DNA of 64,000 nt from Weizmannia acidilactici (GTDB taxonomy: Bacteria > Bacillota > Bacilli > Bacillales > Bacillaceae_C). Where the stretch lies: contig NZ_BKZP01000018.1 of NCBI RefSeq assembly GCF_008974185.1, positions 1-64,000 of the forward strand. Direction: 5' to 3'. This document shows, piece by piece, positions 52,810-61,436 of the stretch. The notes beneath the pieces were generated by a model. The model was not told the DNA's origin. It did no database searches and saw only the letters and a list, made by a program, of their open reading frames with translations. Made by a program: the position numbers and the translations under genes. Position 1 is the first letter of the stretch. Every line of letters begins with the position of its first letter.

Positions 52810-53691
52810 ATGGTCAATCGTATTGCTGTGATTGGCGGCGGCACAATGGGGCGGGGGATTGCCTATACCGCTGCCATATCAGGATTTGAAGTAACTTTGC
52901 AGGATATATCAACAGAAGCTGTTGAAATTGCAAGAGAATATATTGAAGCTCTTCTTGGTAAGAGCAGGGAAAATGGATATGTGCAACAGCATCAGGAAAT
53001 TTGGGCTAAGAAAAATCTGTATTATACTACGGAATTGCAAAAAGCAGTAAGCAAAGCAGACCTAGTCATCGAAGCCGTACCGGAAATTATAGAGCTGAAG
53101 ATCGAAGTATTTAAGCAATTAGACAAGTACGCCCCGGCGCATGCCGTACTTGCTACGAATACATCTACAATGAGCCCGACAGAAATCGCCGCTTCCACGA
53201 CCAGGCCTGATCAGTGCATAGCGATGCATTTCTTTAACCCGGTTCATCAGATGAAACTCATTGAAATCATTCGGGGATTGGATACATCTGGGGAGACGAT
53301 TGAAATCGTAAAACAAGCCGCTGAAAAAATGGGGAAAGTGCCGGTTGAGGTCAATGAATTTCCAGGTTTTGTTACAAGCCGGATGAACTGTCTGATTGGA
53401 AATGAAGCCATGAATATGCTCATGGAAGGTGTAGCTTCAATTGAAGATATCGACAAAGCTATAAAGTACGGTCTAAATCATCCGATGGGTCCCCTTGAAT
53501 TAGCAGATCTTGTAGGTCTGGACACCCGTTTGCGAAATATGGAATATTTGTATCGTCATTTAGGTGAAAAGTACCGGCCTTCTCCTATTCTTGTAAAATA
53601 TGTAAAAGCCGGTCGTTTAGGAAGAAAATCAGGCAGAGGTTTTTACGATTACAGCGATGTCAATAAATTAGGAAGTAATGAGGCGCAATGA
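52810..53691 (+). CDS. 3-hydroxyacyl-CoA dehydrogenase (3-hydroxybutyryl-CoA type)
   Basis: NAD-dependent dehydrogenase (293 aa) that oxidises 3-hydroxyacyl-CoA to the 3-oxo form. The Rossmann motif GGGTMGRGIA lies near residue 8, the catalytic His in AMHFFNPVHQMKLIEII near 140, and NEFPGFVTSRM and GLNHPMGPLELADLVGLD follow. It begins 2 bases after the CoA-transferase stop, so the two are coupled. Confidence 0.93.
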   Translation: MVNRIAVIGGGTMGRGIAYTAAISGFEVTLQDISTEAVEIAREYIEALLGKSRENGYVQQHQEIWAKKNLYYTTELQKAVSKADLVIEAVPEIIELKIEVFKQLDKYAPAHAVLATNTSTMSPTEIAASTTRPDQCIAMHFFNPVHQMKLIEIIRGLDTSGETIEIVKQAAEKMGKVPVEVNEFPGFVTSRMNCLIGNEAMNMLMEGVASIEDIDKAIKYGLNHPMGPLELADLVGLDTRLRNMEYLYRHLGEKYRPSPILVKYVKAGRLGRKSGRGFYDYSDVNKLGSNEAQ

Positions 53692-53879
53692 CCTGCTTTG
53701 GCTAAGCTTTTGCTCTGTAAAAATTAACTGTTTATTCTGATGAAATTTTATATACGCATAAATTTGCAGAAATCATGTCGGTAAAAGCTTGTGGAACGCC
53801 CGCGAAAGCGAATTTTGTGATGAGCGGCTGTTTCCGATAACAGGGCTTATACATTAAATGAGAAAGGAAAGTGGATAAT

Positions 53880-55028
53880 GTGGATTTTCAATTACCTGAG
53901 GATATCCAACTATTGAGGCAGAGTATTCGGGAATTTGTTGATTGTGAAGTTGAACCCCTTACCGCAGAAATTGAAGAGCAAGATGAAATTCCTAAAAAAA
54001 TCATGGACATGTCCAAAGAAATGGGTTTATTTGGTCTGAGTATACCTGAAGAATACGGCGGAGCAGGGATCGGAATGGTTGGCAAGTGTGCCATTTATGA
54101 GGAATTGGGAAGAACCCATAATGGTTATACTACTGTGATCGGTGCCCACACCGGGATTGGGTCGGTTGGAATTGTAGAGATGGGGAATGAGGCACAAAAG
54201 AAAAAATATTTGCCTCCGATGGCGAGAGGTGAAATGATCGGTGCCTTTGCCTTAACAGAACCTGAAGCAGGCTCGCATGCTTCAAACCTGAAAACAACAG
54301 CCGTAAAAAAAGGGGATAAATATATTTTAAATGGCAGCAAACATTATATCACCAATGCGCCAATCGCAAGTGTTTTCACGGTGATGGCAGTGACAGACCC
54401 GTCTAAAGGGGCAAAAGGCATTACTTCATTTATTGTAGAAAAAGATTTTCCGGGCTTCGTGATAGGTAAAAAAGAAAAGAAAATGGGGCTTCATGGATCC
54501 CATTCCGCGGAAATTTTCTTTGAAGATTGCGAAGTGCCGGCAGAAAATGTACTTGGACGGGAAGGTGAAGGATATGTAAACGCTTTAAAAATACTTGCGA
54601 ATGGCCGGGCGGGGCTTGCGGCACGCAATTTAGGTTCCTGTGAAAAGCTTTTAGAGATGTCCATCCAACACGCAAATACGAGAATCCAGTTCGGCAAACC
54701 GATTTTTGAGCAGCAGATTATCCAGCATTATTTAGCGGAAATGGCCCTCGATATTGAAGCATTAAGAAGCATGACATACCGTGTCGCATGGATGGTTGAT
54801 CAAAAAATGAAGGTGATTAAGGAAGCAGCAATGGTAAAATTGCTCGGCTCCGAAGTTTATAACCGCGTGGCAGACAAAGCACTGCAAATCCATGGTGGCA
54901 TTGGTTATATTTCCGATTATCCAATCGAGCGTTTTTATCGGGATGCGAGAATAACAAAAATATATGAAGGAACGTCCGAAATTCAAAAAAATATAATTGC
55001 CGCACAATTGAAAAAACAATATATATAA
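53880..55028 (+). CDS. Acyl-CoA dehydrogenase
   Basis: FAD enzyme (about 382 aa) that makes the 2,3-double bond in an acyl-CoA. AFALTEPEAGSHASNLKTTA and KQYITNAP-like KHYITNAP are flavin-binding blocks. The C-terminal YRDARITKIYEGTSEIQKNI carries the catalytic Glu. GTG 53880 is used because AAGGA at 53864-53868 is too close to GTG 53871; the latter would add three residues. A 188-base gap before it holds no clear promoter. Confidence 0.93.
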   Translation: MDFQLPEDIQLLRQSIREFVDCEVEPLTAEIEEQDEIPKKIMDMSKEMGLFGLSIPEEYGGAGIGMVGKCAIYEELGRTHNGYTTVIGAHTGIGSVGIVEMGNEAQKKKYLPPMARGEMIGAFALTEPEAGSHASNLKTTAVKKGDKYILNGSKHYITNAPIASVFTVMAVTDPSKGAKGITSFIVEKDFPGFVIGKKEKKMGLHGSHSAEIFFEDCEVPAENVLGREGEGYVNALKILANGRAGLAARNLGSCEKLLEMSIQHANTRIQFGKPIFEQQIIQHYLAEMALDIEALRSMTYRVAWMVDQKMKVIKEAAMVKLLGSEVYNRVADKALQIHGGIGYISDYPIERFYRDARITKIYEGTSEIQKNIIAAQLKKQYI

Positions 55029-55118
55029 TTTACGTATATATTTTTTCTAATATTATTTATATCATTGTCATATTAATCCAGTTCACTATACTTAGAGATT
55101 GAAAAAGGATGGTTTACA

Positions 55119-55895
55119 ATGAATTATCAAAATATATTAATAGAGCAAGAACAAAAAATTGCAGTCATTAAGATCAATCGTCCTGAAGTTAGAAATGCCC
55201 TTGATGCACAAACTTTAAATGAAATTAGCCTTGCCTTTGACCATTTGGAAAATGATGATGAAACCGGGGTTATTGTGATTACGGGGGAGGGAGAAAAATC
55301 ATTTGCTGCCGGAGCCGATATTCGGCAGCTAAGAAATAAGACGCCTTTAGACGCCCTTTTACCGGGAATGTCAGGTGTCTTCCGCAGAATTGAAAACTGC
55401 AGAAAAGCAACAATTGCTGCTGTTAATGGTTATGCGTTAGGGGGCGGGTGTGAACTGGCGCTTGCCTGTGATATCCGCATTGCAGCTGATCATGCAAAAT
55501 TCGGGCTGTCGGAACTCAATTTATCAATTATTCCCGGAGCCGGGGGGACCCAGCGATTAGCACGGATTATAGGAAAAGGAAGAGCGATGGATTTGATTCT
55601 GACGGGAGAATTTTTAACCGCGAAGGAAGCAGAAGCGATCGGCTTAGTTTCCAAAGCTGTGCCTATGAATGCATTGTGGCAGTTCGTCAAGGCTAAAGCA
55701 GAAAAGATATTATCCAAAGGGCCATTAGCTGTCAGATTGGCAAAACATGTTATTCACTATGGATTTGACGCTGATATGGAAACAGCACTCTTGTTTGAAA
55801 AAATGGCACAGGCTGTAATATTTGGTTCTAAAGATAAAAACGAAGGAACACAGGCCTTTCTTGAAAAAAGGGAGCCCCGTTTTACAGGAATGTAA
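55119..55895 (+). CDS. Enoyl-CoA hydratase/isomerase family protein
   Basis: Crotonase-fold enzyme (258 aa) that hydrates 2-enoyl-CoA. The oxyanion hole is formed by AAGADIRQL and NGYALGGGCELALACD, and the catalytic Glu pair lies around LSELNLSIIPGAGGTQRL. It closes the operon; repeat copy 2 begins 34 bases after its stop. Confidence 0.92.
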   Translation: MNYQNILIEQEQKIAVIKINRPEVRNALDAQTLNEISLAFDHLENDDETGVIVITGEGEKSFAAGADIRQLRNKTPLDALLPGMSGVFRRIENCRKATIAAVNGYALGGGCELALACDIRIAADHAKFGLSELNLSIIPGAGGTQRLARIIGKGRAMDLILTGEFLTAKEAEAIGLVSKAVPMNALWQFVKAKAEKILSKGPLAVRLAKHVIHYGFDADMETALLFEKMAQAVIFGSKDKNEGTQAFLEKREPRFTGM

Positions 55896-55928
55896 TTTTT
55901 CACTCGAAAGACAGTTTAACTGAAAAGA

Positions 55929-56190
55929 GGGGCTGTCTTAAAAGCCCTTTTTAAACAAGAAAACCCACCGGTATAATTTTTCCCGACGGTTTTTCTCCAT
56001 TTCCGGCTTTCTTTCTGAAGCAGGCGGTTCTTTTTCGCCTGCTTCAGAAAGTTGTGGCTTGGCAACCAACCCGAATTCGATATTTACAGACCACTCAGGC
56101 AGACATACCCGAGCTGGGGCCCGCGAAGCGAATATCGCAATAATTAACAATGTCCAATAACATGCCTTGCATTAAAAAAGGGGTTCCCAT
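55929..56190 (+). mobile_element. IS-end-bounded repeat, copy 2 (right end truncated)
   Basis: Same orientation as copy 1. It starts GGGGCTGTCTTAAAAGCCC and contains the perfect stem CTTTCTGAAGCAGGCG (56011-56026) with CGCCTGCTTCAGAAAG (56036-56051), then TGGCTTGGCAACCAACCCGA and a region matching copy 1 to about 56180. The outer inverted end is lost, and the sequence runs into a broken SGNH hydrolase gene. Confidence 0.62.
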
Positions 56191-56191
56191 A

Positions 56192-56520
56192 GACAAGAGG
56201 TTGAAAAATTTTTTCATTTTTCAAAGCGGACAACAGTTGCGAAGTTGTTCAGCCCGAAACAACCGAATTGGTTACAGAAAGATGCATTTCTTTTCCGATA
56301 AAATATGGTAATGCATGTTGGGACGGCTGGTTGTTATTTAAGCCCAAATTGTAACCGAAAGTGATCGAATCCCTGAGCGCAACGAGAGACTGTTTGGGGT
56401 GTTTGCCATGCCCGTGATGGCTGCCCTTGCAGTGTTTCCCTGCCTCAAACGCGGATGGGGATAGGACCGCCACTGCCAATGTGAGCACTGCAAAATGGTC
56501 AAAATCTTTTTCTTCAGCAT
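56192..56520 (-). pseudogene. SGNH/GDSL hydrolase fragment
   Basis: Minus-strand pieces give a signal-peptide start (MLKKKILTI) in one frame, and in the next frame AVLTLAVAVLSPSAFEAGKH, SLVALRDSITFGYNLG (the GDS catalytic block with Gly changed to Arg) and LPYFIGKEMHLSVTN. After SG a TGA replaces the expected Trp, and the frame continues TTSQLLSALKNE until repeat copy 2. So there is a frameshift in the signal peptide, a damaged GDS motif, a nonsense codon and 3' loss at the repeat. Confidence 0.7.
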
Positions 56521-56733
56521 TCGATTTCTCATCCCATAAAATGATAGCCTTTACATCAAAAGTTTTTTTCACATTGATTTCATTATAACATAACGCATAA
56601 TGAAGTTATAAACAATAAATTTTGAGTATTCAATTAAGAACAAAATATTGAGCAAAACAAAAAAAATTAATTTCTCAATTTTTCTTTGTTACAATGAAAA
56701 TAATAAAAGCATTACATGAAAGGAAGCTGGAAA

Positions 56734-57723
56734 ATGAAAAAAGTTGTTGTTTATGAACCACGGCCGGATGAAATGCCGTTATTTCAAAAATTTGCGGATG
56801 AGCTTGGGCTGGACATCAAGTATGTAGATGGCGTATTAACTCCCGAAACCGCAGCGGAAGCAAAAGGGGCAGAAGGGGTGACGATCCTCGGAAACTACCC
56901 TGTCGGCCAAGACACTTTTAAAGCATTAAGTGAAGCCGGCGTAAAGTATATCGGCCTCAGAACAGCAGGCTATAACAATATCGATCGGGAAGCGGCAAAA
57001 GCATATGGCATCCGCTTTTCCAATGTGACCTATTCGCCATATTGCGTCGCCGATTTTGCAACAATGCTCATCCTTATGTGCATCCGGAAAGCAAAACAAA
57101 TTTTCTACCGTACGAATGCGCAGGATTTTTCTTTGGAAGGCATCCAGGGGAGGGAAATGCGCAACTTGACGGTTGGGATTATCGGTGCCGGACGGATCGG
57201 CAGCATTGTGGCAAAAAATCTGTCCGGATTCGGCTGCAGGGTGATTGCTTACGATATAGTGGAGAGGGACGAGCTGCGCGGTCTTCTCGAATATGTGACA
57301 TTTGATGAGCTGCTGGCGGAAAGCGATGTGATCACACTGCACACGCCGCTGTTTGAAAGTACATACCATATGATTAACCGTAAAACAATTGCGAAAATGA
57401 AAGACGGCGCCTGCCTGATCAACTGTGCACGCGGGGCTGTCGTGGATACGGAGGCGCTAATTGCGGGGATTGAGTCGGGTAAAATTGGCGCAGCCGGGAT
57501 CGATGTGCTTGAAGGGGAAGAAGACATCTTCCATTACGACCGCCGCACGGATATTTTAGGTCACAGGCAACTTGCGGTATTAAGATCGTTCCCGAATGTC
57601 ATCGTTACCCCGCACACCGCTTTTTACACCGACCAGGCAGTCAGCGACATGGTTGAACTAGCCCTCAGATCGCTCGTTTCTTTTATCGAGACCGGCGAGA
57701 GCAGTTTTGAGATTAAAAATTAA
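56734..57723 (+). CDS. D-2-hydroxyacid dehydrogenase, D-lactate dehydrogenase-like
   Basis: NAD-dependent enzyme (329 aa). GLRTAGYNNIDREAAKAYGI, the glycine motif GAGRIGS near residue 155, the Arg-containing INCARGAVVDTEALIAGIES, GIDVLEGEEDIF and the catalytic His in VIVTPHTAFYTDQAV match the fermentative D-LDH (LdhA) branch. It would reduce pyruvate to D-lactate. AAAGGAAG suits ATG 56734; ATG 56716 is upstream in frame without a better site. Intact among pseudogenes, so probably under selection. Confidence 0.9.
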   Translation: MKKVVVYEPRPDEMPLFQKFADELGLDIKYVDGVLTPETAAEAKGAEGVTILGNYPVGQDTFKALSEAGVKYIGLRTAGYNNIDREAAKAYGIRFSNVTYSPYCVADFATMLILMCIRKAKQIFYRTNAQDFSLEGIQGREMRNLTVGIIGAGRIGSIVAKNLSGFGCRVIAYDIVERDELRGLLEYVTFDELLAESDVITLHTPLFESTYHMINRKTIAKMKDGACLINCARGAVVDTEALIAGIESGKIGAAGIDVLEGEEDIFHYDRRTDILGHRQLAVLRSFPNVIVTPHTAFYTDQAVSDMVELALRSLVSFIETGESSFEIKN

Positions 57724-57863
57724 AATGAAAAGTACGGGATCTAACGGTTCCATGATTTTTTATTTTGAGAAAAATACGCAAAATTGTATGAATGAATTGA
57801 CTTTTGGCCAGACTGATGCATATATTTAGATTTGCAGAAAAACTGCAAAAAGGAGATTAGGAA

Positions 57864-58579
57864 ATGCTCCTTGAATTTAAAATAAAAAACTATAAATCAT
57901 TTTTAGATGAATTGGTCTTTACGATGGTCCCTGCACCAAAACAGAAAGGGCTGGATTACAGTATTTTAAAGGAAAAAATTGGTTTAAAAGTTTATAAAGG
58001 GTTATCCAGTGCGGTGATTTACGGACCGAATGCCTCCGGAAAAACGAATCTTATTGGTGCAATGGAAGTATTTAAAGCGATTGTTTTACGCGGAAATATC
58101 TGAAACAGCGACCAAAACTACGGAGCGAATGTTGCGGCCGCCAAATTGGAATTAATACCGAATTTAAGCAATGAAGAAAGGCTTCCCACATTTTTTTCGG
58201 TTGTTGTCGATGAATTTGATGCTTCCATCCATCCAAAGGCGTTAATGAGCATTGTAAATGTATTTCATAATGATGATATTAAAAAAATGCACAGCTCATC
58301 TTCAATACCCATAATCCGATATTTTTAAATTCGAATTTATTTCGCCGAGATGAAATTAAGTTTGTAGAACGGGATGAGGAAACGTATAACAGCACCCATT
58401 ATGCACTTTCCGACTTTGGCACAGCGGGAAAAAATGGAGTGCGGAAAAATGAAGATTATATGAAAAATTACTTTATCAGCCAGTACGGCGCCATTAAAGA
58501 TATCGATTTTACCCCTATTTTCGAAGAATTGGTTAATGGAGAAAGAGGGTTAGAGGATGGCCGCCAAGAAGATCAATAA
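57864..58579 (+). pseudogene. RloA-type AAA ATPase remnant
   Basis: The N-terminus is an SMC/OLD-like ATPase: MLLEFKIKNYKSFLDELVFT and Walker A GPNASGKTN near residue 55. A TGA at 58101-58103 breaks it, most simply from CGA. At about 58175-58200 the frame jumps from residue about 95 to the Walker B region VVDEFDASIHPKALMSIVNV, so some 230 codons are deleted. A frameshift near 58292 is followed by IFNTHNPIFLNSNLFRRDEI and an otherwise normal C-terminus ending LEDGRQEDQ. In family terms, RloA pairs with RloB in phage defence. Confidence 0.75.
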
Positions 58580-59205
58580 AAAATACTATTTTACCGTAGA
58601 AGGAGAAACTGATGGTATTTAAAATGGCTGGAAAAGCTAATAAATCATGAAGCTTCAGCCGCAACATACGGTAACCCTTGATTGTAAAGTTGAGCGAACC
58701 CCTTTAAAACGGGTGAAATCTTTAAATGTCATCAGCAGAACCGAAATTACGCATTTCTTTGATTGTAAGTAAAGCACATGCTAAGCAGTTTCAAATTACA
58801 CTTGACTTGCTAAAGAAGGCTTCTGTGGGAAAACAAATAAAATATCATGCCGGGTACAGCAATTTTACTTTCGAACTGTAGATCGTCTTACACAAAATAG
58901 ACTGTAACACATCCTTTACCCACAGAAGCCAGTATCTCCAGCCTATTAATAGAGCTTATGGTGAATCTTTTACTGATTTGGATGAATATAAAGAAGAAGG
59001 AAATTTCAGGAGAATACTGGCACAAATAGATTTAGCGGATGTTAAAAATGCAATTGACCGTTCTAAATGGATTATGAATAGAAATCATGAAAATCAGCTC
59101 AAACTGGTGAAATATAAAGGATTTGAGTATTTTGAAGATAACCCTTCCCTTGCCGTTTGGGAATCTATTGAAAGAATTTTAATAGATTGCAAGCTTAAAT
59201 CATGA
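58557..59205 (+). pseudogene. RloB-type protein remnant
   Basis: Starts overlapping the rloA end (MAAKKINKKYYFTVEGETDG), the usual N-terminal pattern of RloB. It then breaks by stops and frameshifts between about 58620 and 58800. The C-terminal part is still readable: HAGYSNFTFEL, HKIDCNTSFTHRSQYLQPIN (in another frame) and, from 58978, LDEYKEEGNFRRILAQIDLA to ENPSLAVWESIERILIDCK. The second half of a decayed RloAB-like defence pair. Confidence 0.72.
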
Positions 59206-59289
59206 AAACAAAGAAAATGATAAAAATTCTTTTATGCTACGCGGGGGGGGGGGGGTTCTCCTCAAACGCGTTGGCCTCCAAATTGCAGA

Positions 59290-59660
59290 AGGACAAACGC
59301 GAAAACCATATTGAAAACTGTTGAGATTGAAGTACTCCTCTTTAATATGTACTAACTCGTTCTACGGCGTTTGAAAATCGTTTTCCATGCCTTTGACCAT
59401 TGGGCCGGTGCTGTTATATTTTCGAAGGTCTGCTGTGATCTTTACTTTGTACACTTTCTAGCAGATACCTTCATTTGTCAGCGGGCAGTCAACGCATTCA
59501 TTCGGTCCAGTTATATTTCAGCGTTTCATATTTGGCATCATAGCTGTCGTAACGAACGGACTCAATTTTTTCAAGATCAGCGTCTTCAGGGGTGATTACT
59601 GCGCCCCCATCCCATGTTGACCGACACAAGGTTTTGCGACAGCTGCTCATGTGAGGGTAT
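59290..59660 (-). pseudogene. Transposase fragment
   Basis: Minus-strand pieces in different frames resemble the C-terminal part of a DDE transposase. They are ESVRYDSYDAKYETLKYNW, CPLTNEGIC, VYKVKITADLRKY, and QWSKAWKTIFKRR followed by a decayed VERVN-like and LKEEYFNLNSF segment. It has several stops. It fits IS1182/IS4-like transposases best, but family assignment is uncertain. A run of 13 G (59243-59255) lies just beside it. The flanks 59206-59289 and 59661-59795 hold nothing else. Confidence 0.5.
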
Positions 59661-59795
59661 AAGGGATCCTTTGACTTCCAAATTGGGTGGAGGGCATCTG
59701 GATCATCCTTACTGGTTATTAAACCAGCAGATGAAAAGAAAAAGTCATGTAATTTCTAAATAAATGGGCATGATAAACATGAGGAGGTGTTAAAA

Positions 59796-60035
59796 ATGGC
59801 AGTAATTGGTGTAGAAGAATCTTTAACAAATGTGCAGGAAGCCTTGCGCGAAAAAGGGTATGATGTCAAAACGATTAAAGGCGAGTCGGACGTTCAAGGC
59901 TGTGACTGTTGTGTCGTAACCGGCAGCGAGATGAACGCCATGGGGATCCACGACACGATGACTCGTGCTTCGATTATTGATGCAAAAGGCATGTCTGCTG
60001 ACGAGGTCGTAAAGGAAGTCGAAAGCAGAATGTAA
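59796..60035 (+). CDS. ykuS: UPF0180 family protein YkuS
   Basis: Small cytoplasmic protein (79 aa) with the YkuS pattern: a GVEESLTNVQEALREKGYDV start, the Cys pair GCDCCVVTGSEMNAMGI in the middle, and SADEVVKEVESRM at the end. AGGAGGTG precedes ATG 59796. Function unknown. It is intact and followed by a good terminator, in contrast to its decayed neighbours. Confidence 0.85.
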   Translation: MAVIGVEESLTNVQEALREKGYDVKTIKGESDVQGCDCCVVTGSEMNAMGIHDTMTRASIIDAKGMSADEVVKEVESRM

Positions 60036-60041
60036 CGGAAG

Positions 60042-60070
60042 AAGGCTGAGGGGAACGCCCCAGCCTTTTA
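60042..60070 (+). terminator. Terminator of ykuS
   Basis: AAGGCTG-A-GGGG (60042-60053) pairs with CCCC-AGCCTT (60058-60067), with one bulged base, followed by T residues. Confidence 0.8.
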
Positions 60071-60134
60071 TTAATCATGCAACAAATTCGTTCTTTTTTG
60101 TGGGTCCACGACTGAGCGCTCTTTCCGGTTTTGC

Positions 60135-60200
60135 AAATCAGCGGGAAAATTCAGCGGACTTTCCAGAGAAATCAGCGGTAATGTCCAAATATCAGCGAAG
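60135..60200 (+). repeat. Phased AATCAGCGG array, copy 2
   Basis: CAGCGG units begin at 60139, 60152, 60173 and (CAGCGA) 60193. The last three are 20-21 bases apart; the first gap is 13. The units match those at 43149-43238 in reverse. The stretch from 60071 to 60287 has no gene. Confidence 0.55.
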
Positions 60201-60287
60201 GAACAGAAACAGCAGAAAGAAAAGACGTTGTCCTTTCTGAAATTTCTCTTTTTATGCGCAGCCCACGGATCTGTGCGATGTTAACAA

Positions 60288-60847
60288 TTATTGCAAATAC
60301 TCAGTCCTCTGCTCCTCTGTTCCTTTTGTCACTTCCGCAAAGATATTTCCGTTTTGATCATGTTGAACAAAGCGCTGGTTTTGTAAAAGTTTTTCCAGGT
60401 CGCCGATTGTCACGAGCGGGCGTGGCGTTTCAATTCATACCTCAATTCCCCATTTTCCTCAATGGTTCCAGTCTGGATATCCTCGATGCGTGAAATTCCG
60501 GCCATCCACAATCTTTTTGCCATTTCATCCACGGTTAAACGCAGCTTCGGCCTGGTTTATCCCATTTGCAATGACAGGCACGGATTTGCACCGGATCACG
60601 GTTTCCGCAGCATTCCATTTCAATGTGATCCATTCTATTACCGCCAAGAAGCCGAAAAAAGTGCCGGCTGCCAATATGGATGCCGCAAGCCCTTTACCTG
60701 ATACTTCCAATCCGATAATCGTACCAATCGAAATCAAAACAGCCAGCTGCGGGACAGTCATTTGCGAATCGATTTCCTTCCACCCAATCTCAGTATAATG
60801 GTGCCCGCAACTGCCAGAACAAGAGATTTCCAAAATACAGTCCACAC
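60288..60847 (-). pseudogene. DUF421 (YetF-like) membrane protein remnant
   Basis: On the minus strand the beginning reads VWTVFWKSLVLAVAGTIILR in one frame. After a one-base shift it becomes TVPQLAVLISIGTIIGLEVS and KSVPVIANGINQAEAAFNRG, and pieces such as LVTIGDLEKLLQNQRFVQHD and FAEVTKGTEEQRTEYLQ mark the C-terminal cytoplasmic domain. These are DUF421/YetF blocks. There are at least two frameshifts and internal stops. DUF421 proteins are common companions of spoVA2-type operons. Confidence 0.7.
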
Positions 60848-60957
60848 AAAACCAAGCCTCTTGTTTTTATAAAATTTAAAAAAACGCCAAATAACATGGT
60901 GCTTTTATTGCTGATTATTGTTGTTTTTCATTCTGTCTGCTGCATTGCTGACAGCAT

Positions 60958-61103
60958 TTACGTTGCATCAACCGCATTCATCGCTACATCTTCAGTAGTT
61001 TCCAGCCCTTTATGGACGGCATGGAAAGCAGCACTCGCCGTATTTTTAATACTTTCCGCAATGTTTTTGCCGTTTTGCTGATTATTTTTTGTTGATTCGG
61101 CAT
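60958..61103 (-). pseudogene. Small Asn/Gln-rich protein gene with a one-base frameshift
   Basis: ATG 61103 has a textbook AGGAGGTG site. The first codons read MPNQQK. If one A is added to the A-run the frame continues NNQQNGKNIAESIKNTASAA and FHAVHKGLETTEDVAMNAVD to a TAA. Without it the frame becomes basic and unlike a protein. Thus a homopolymer slip, real or a sequencing error. It lies directly upstream of the DUF421 remnant on the same strand. Confidence 0.5.
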
Positions 61104-61226
61104 TCTGTTCACCTCCTGTACAAGCAGTAGCATATGCAATGCAGGACGGTTTATACGAAAAACTAAATCCGTCTATTTGGTAGGATTACTATAATCCTAG
61201 AGATAAAAGGTCCATCCAAATAACTA

Positions 61227-61278
61227 TTGACGAAATATTTATGATTGTGATAAAATATCAAAAACGATAACGCTTACA
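61227..61278 (+). promoter_or_regulatory. Promoter and cre-like site of the acetoacetyl-CoA synthetase gene
   Basis: TTGACG (61227-61232), 18 bases, TAAAAT (61251-61256) with a TGn extension. On the minus strand TGTAAGCGTTATCG (61265-61278) differs from the cre consensus only at the last base and overlaps the start of transcription. A G-run follows before the gene (about 61402-61410). Confidence 0.55.
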
Positions 61279-61436
61279 CCTATTCATGTCTCTTTATGAT
61301 GACAATTCAATCGTTCAAAACCTTATACAACAACATTCTGGACGCTGGATGGAAAGAGTAACCGGAGTGATTTACGCTACAGGGTTTCGTTCGGTATAAG
61401 AGGGGGGGGATTGAAATAAAAGCGGTTACAGAAGGG

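Noticed and set aside
56249-56572. Minus-strand frame that could pass as a 107-aa secreted protein
   Set aside because: Its content is an SGNH hydrolase beginning read after a frameshift, with a broken catalytic block and a nonsense codon, so it was entered as a pseudogene.
59243-59255. Run of 13 G residues, possible phase-variation tract
   Set aside because: It lies between pseudogenes with no open frame that the run could switch, so there is no reason to propose contingency control; it may be a sequence artefact.
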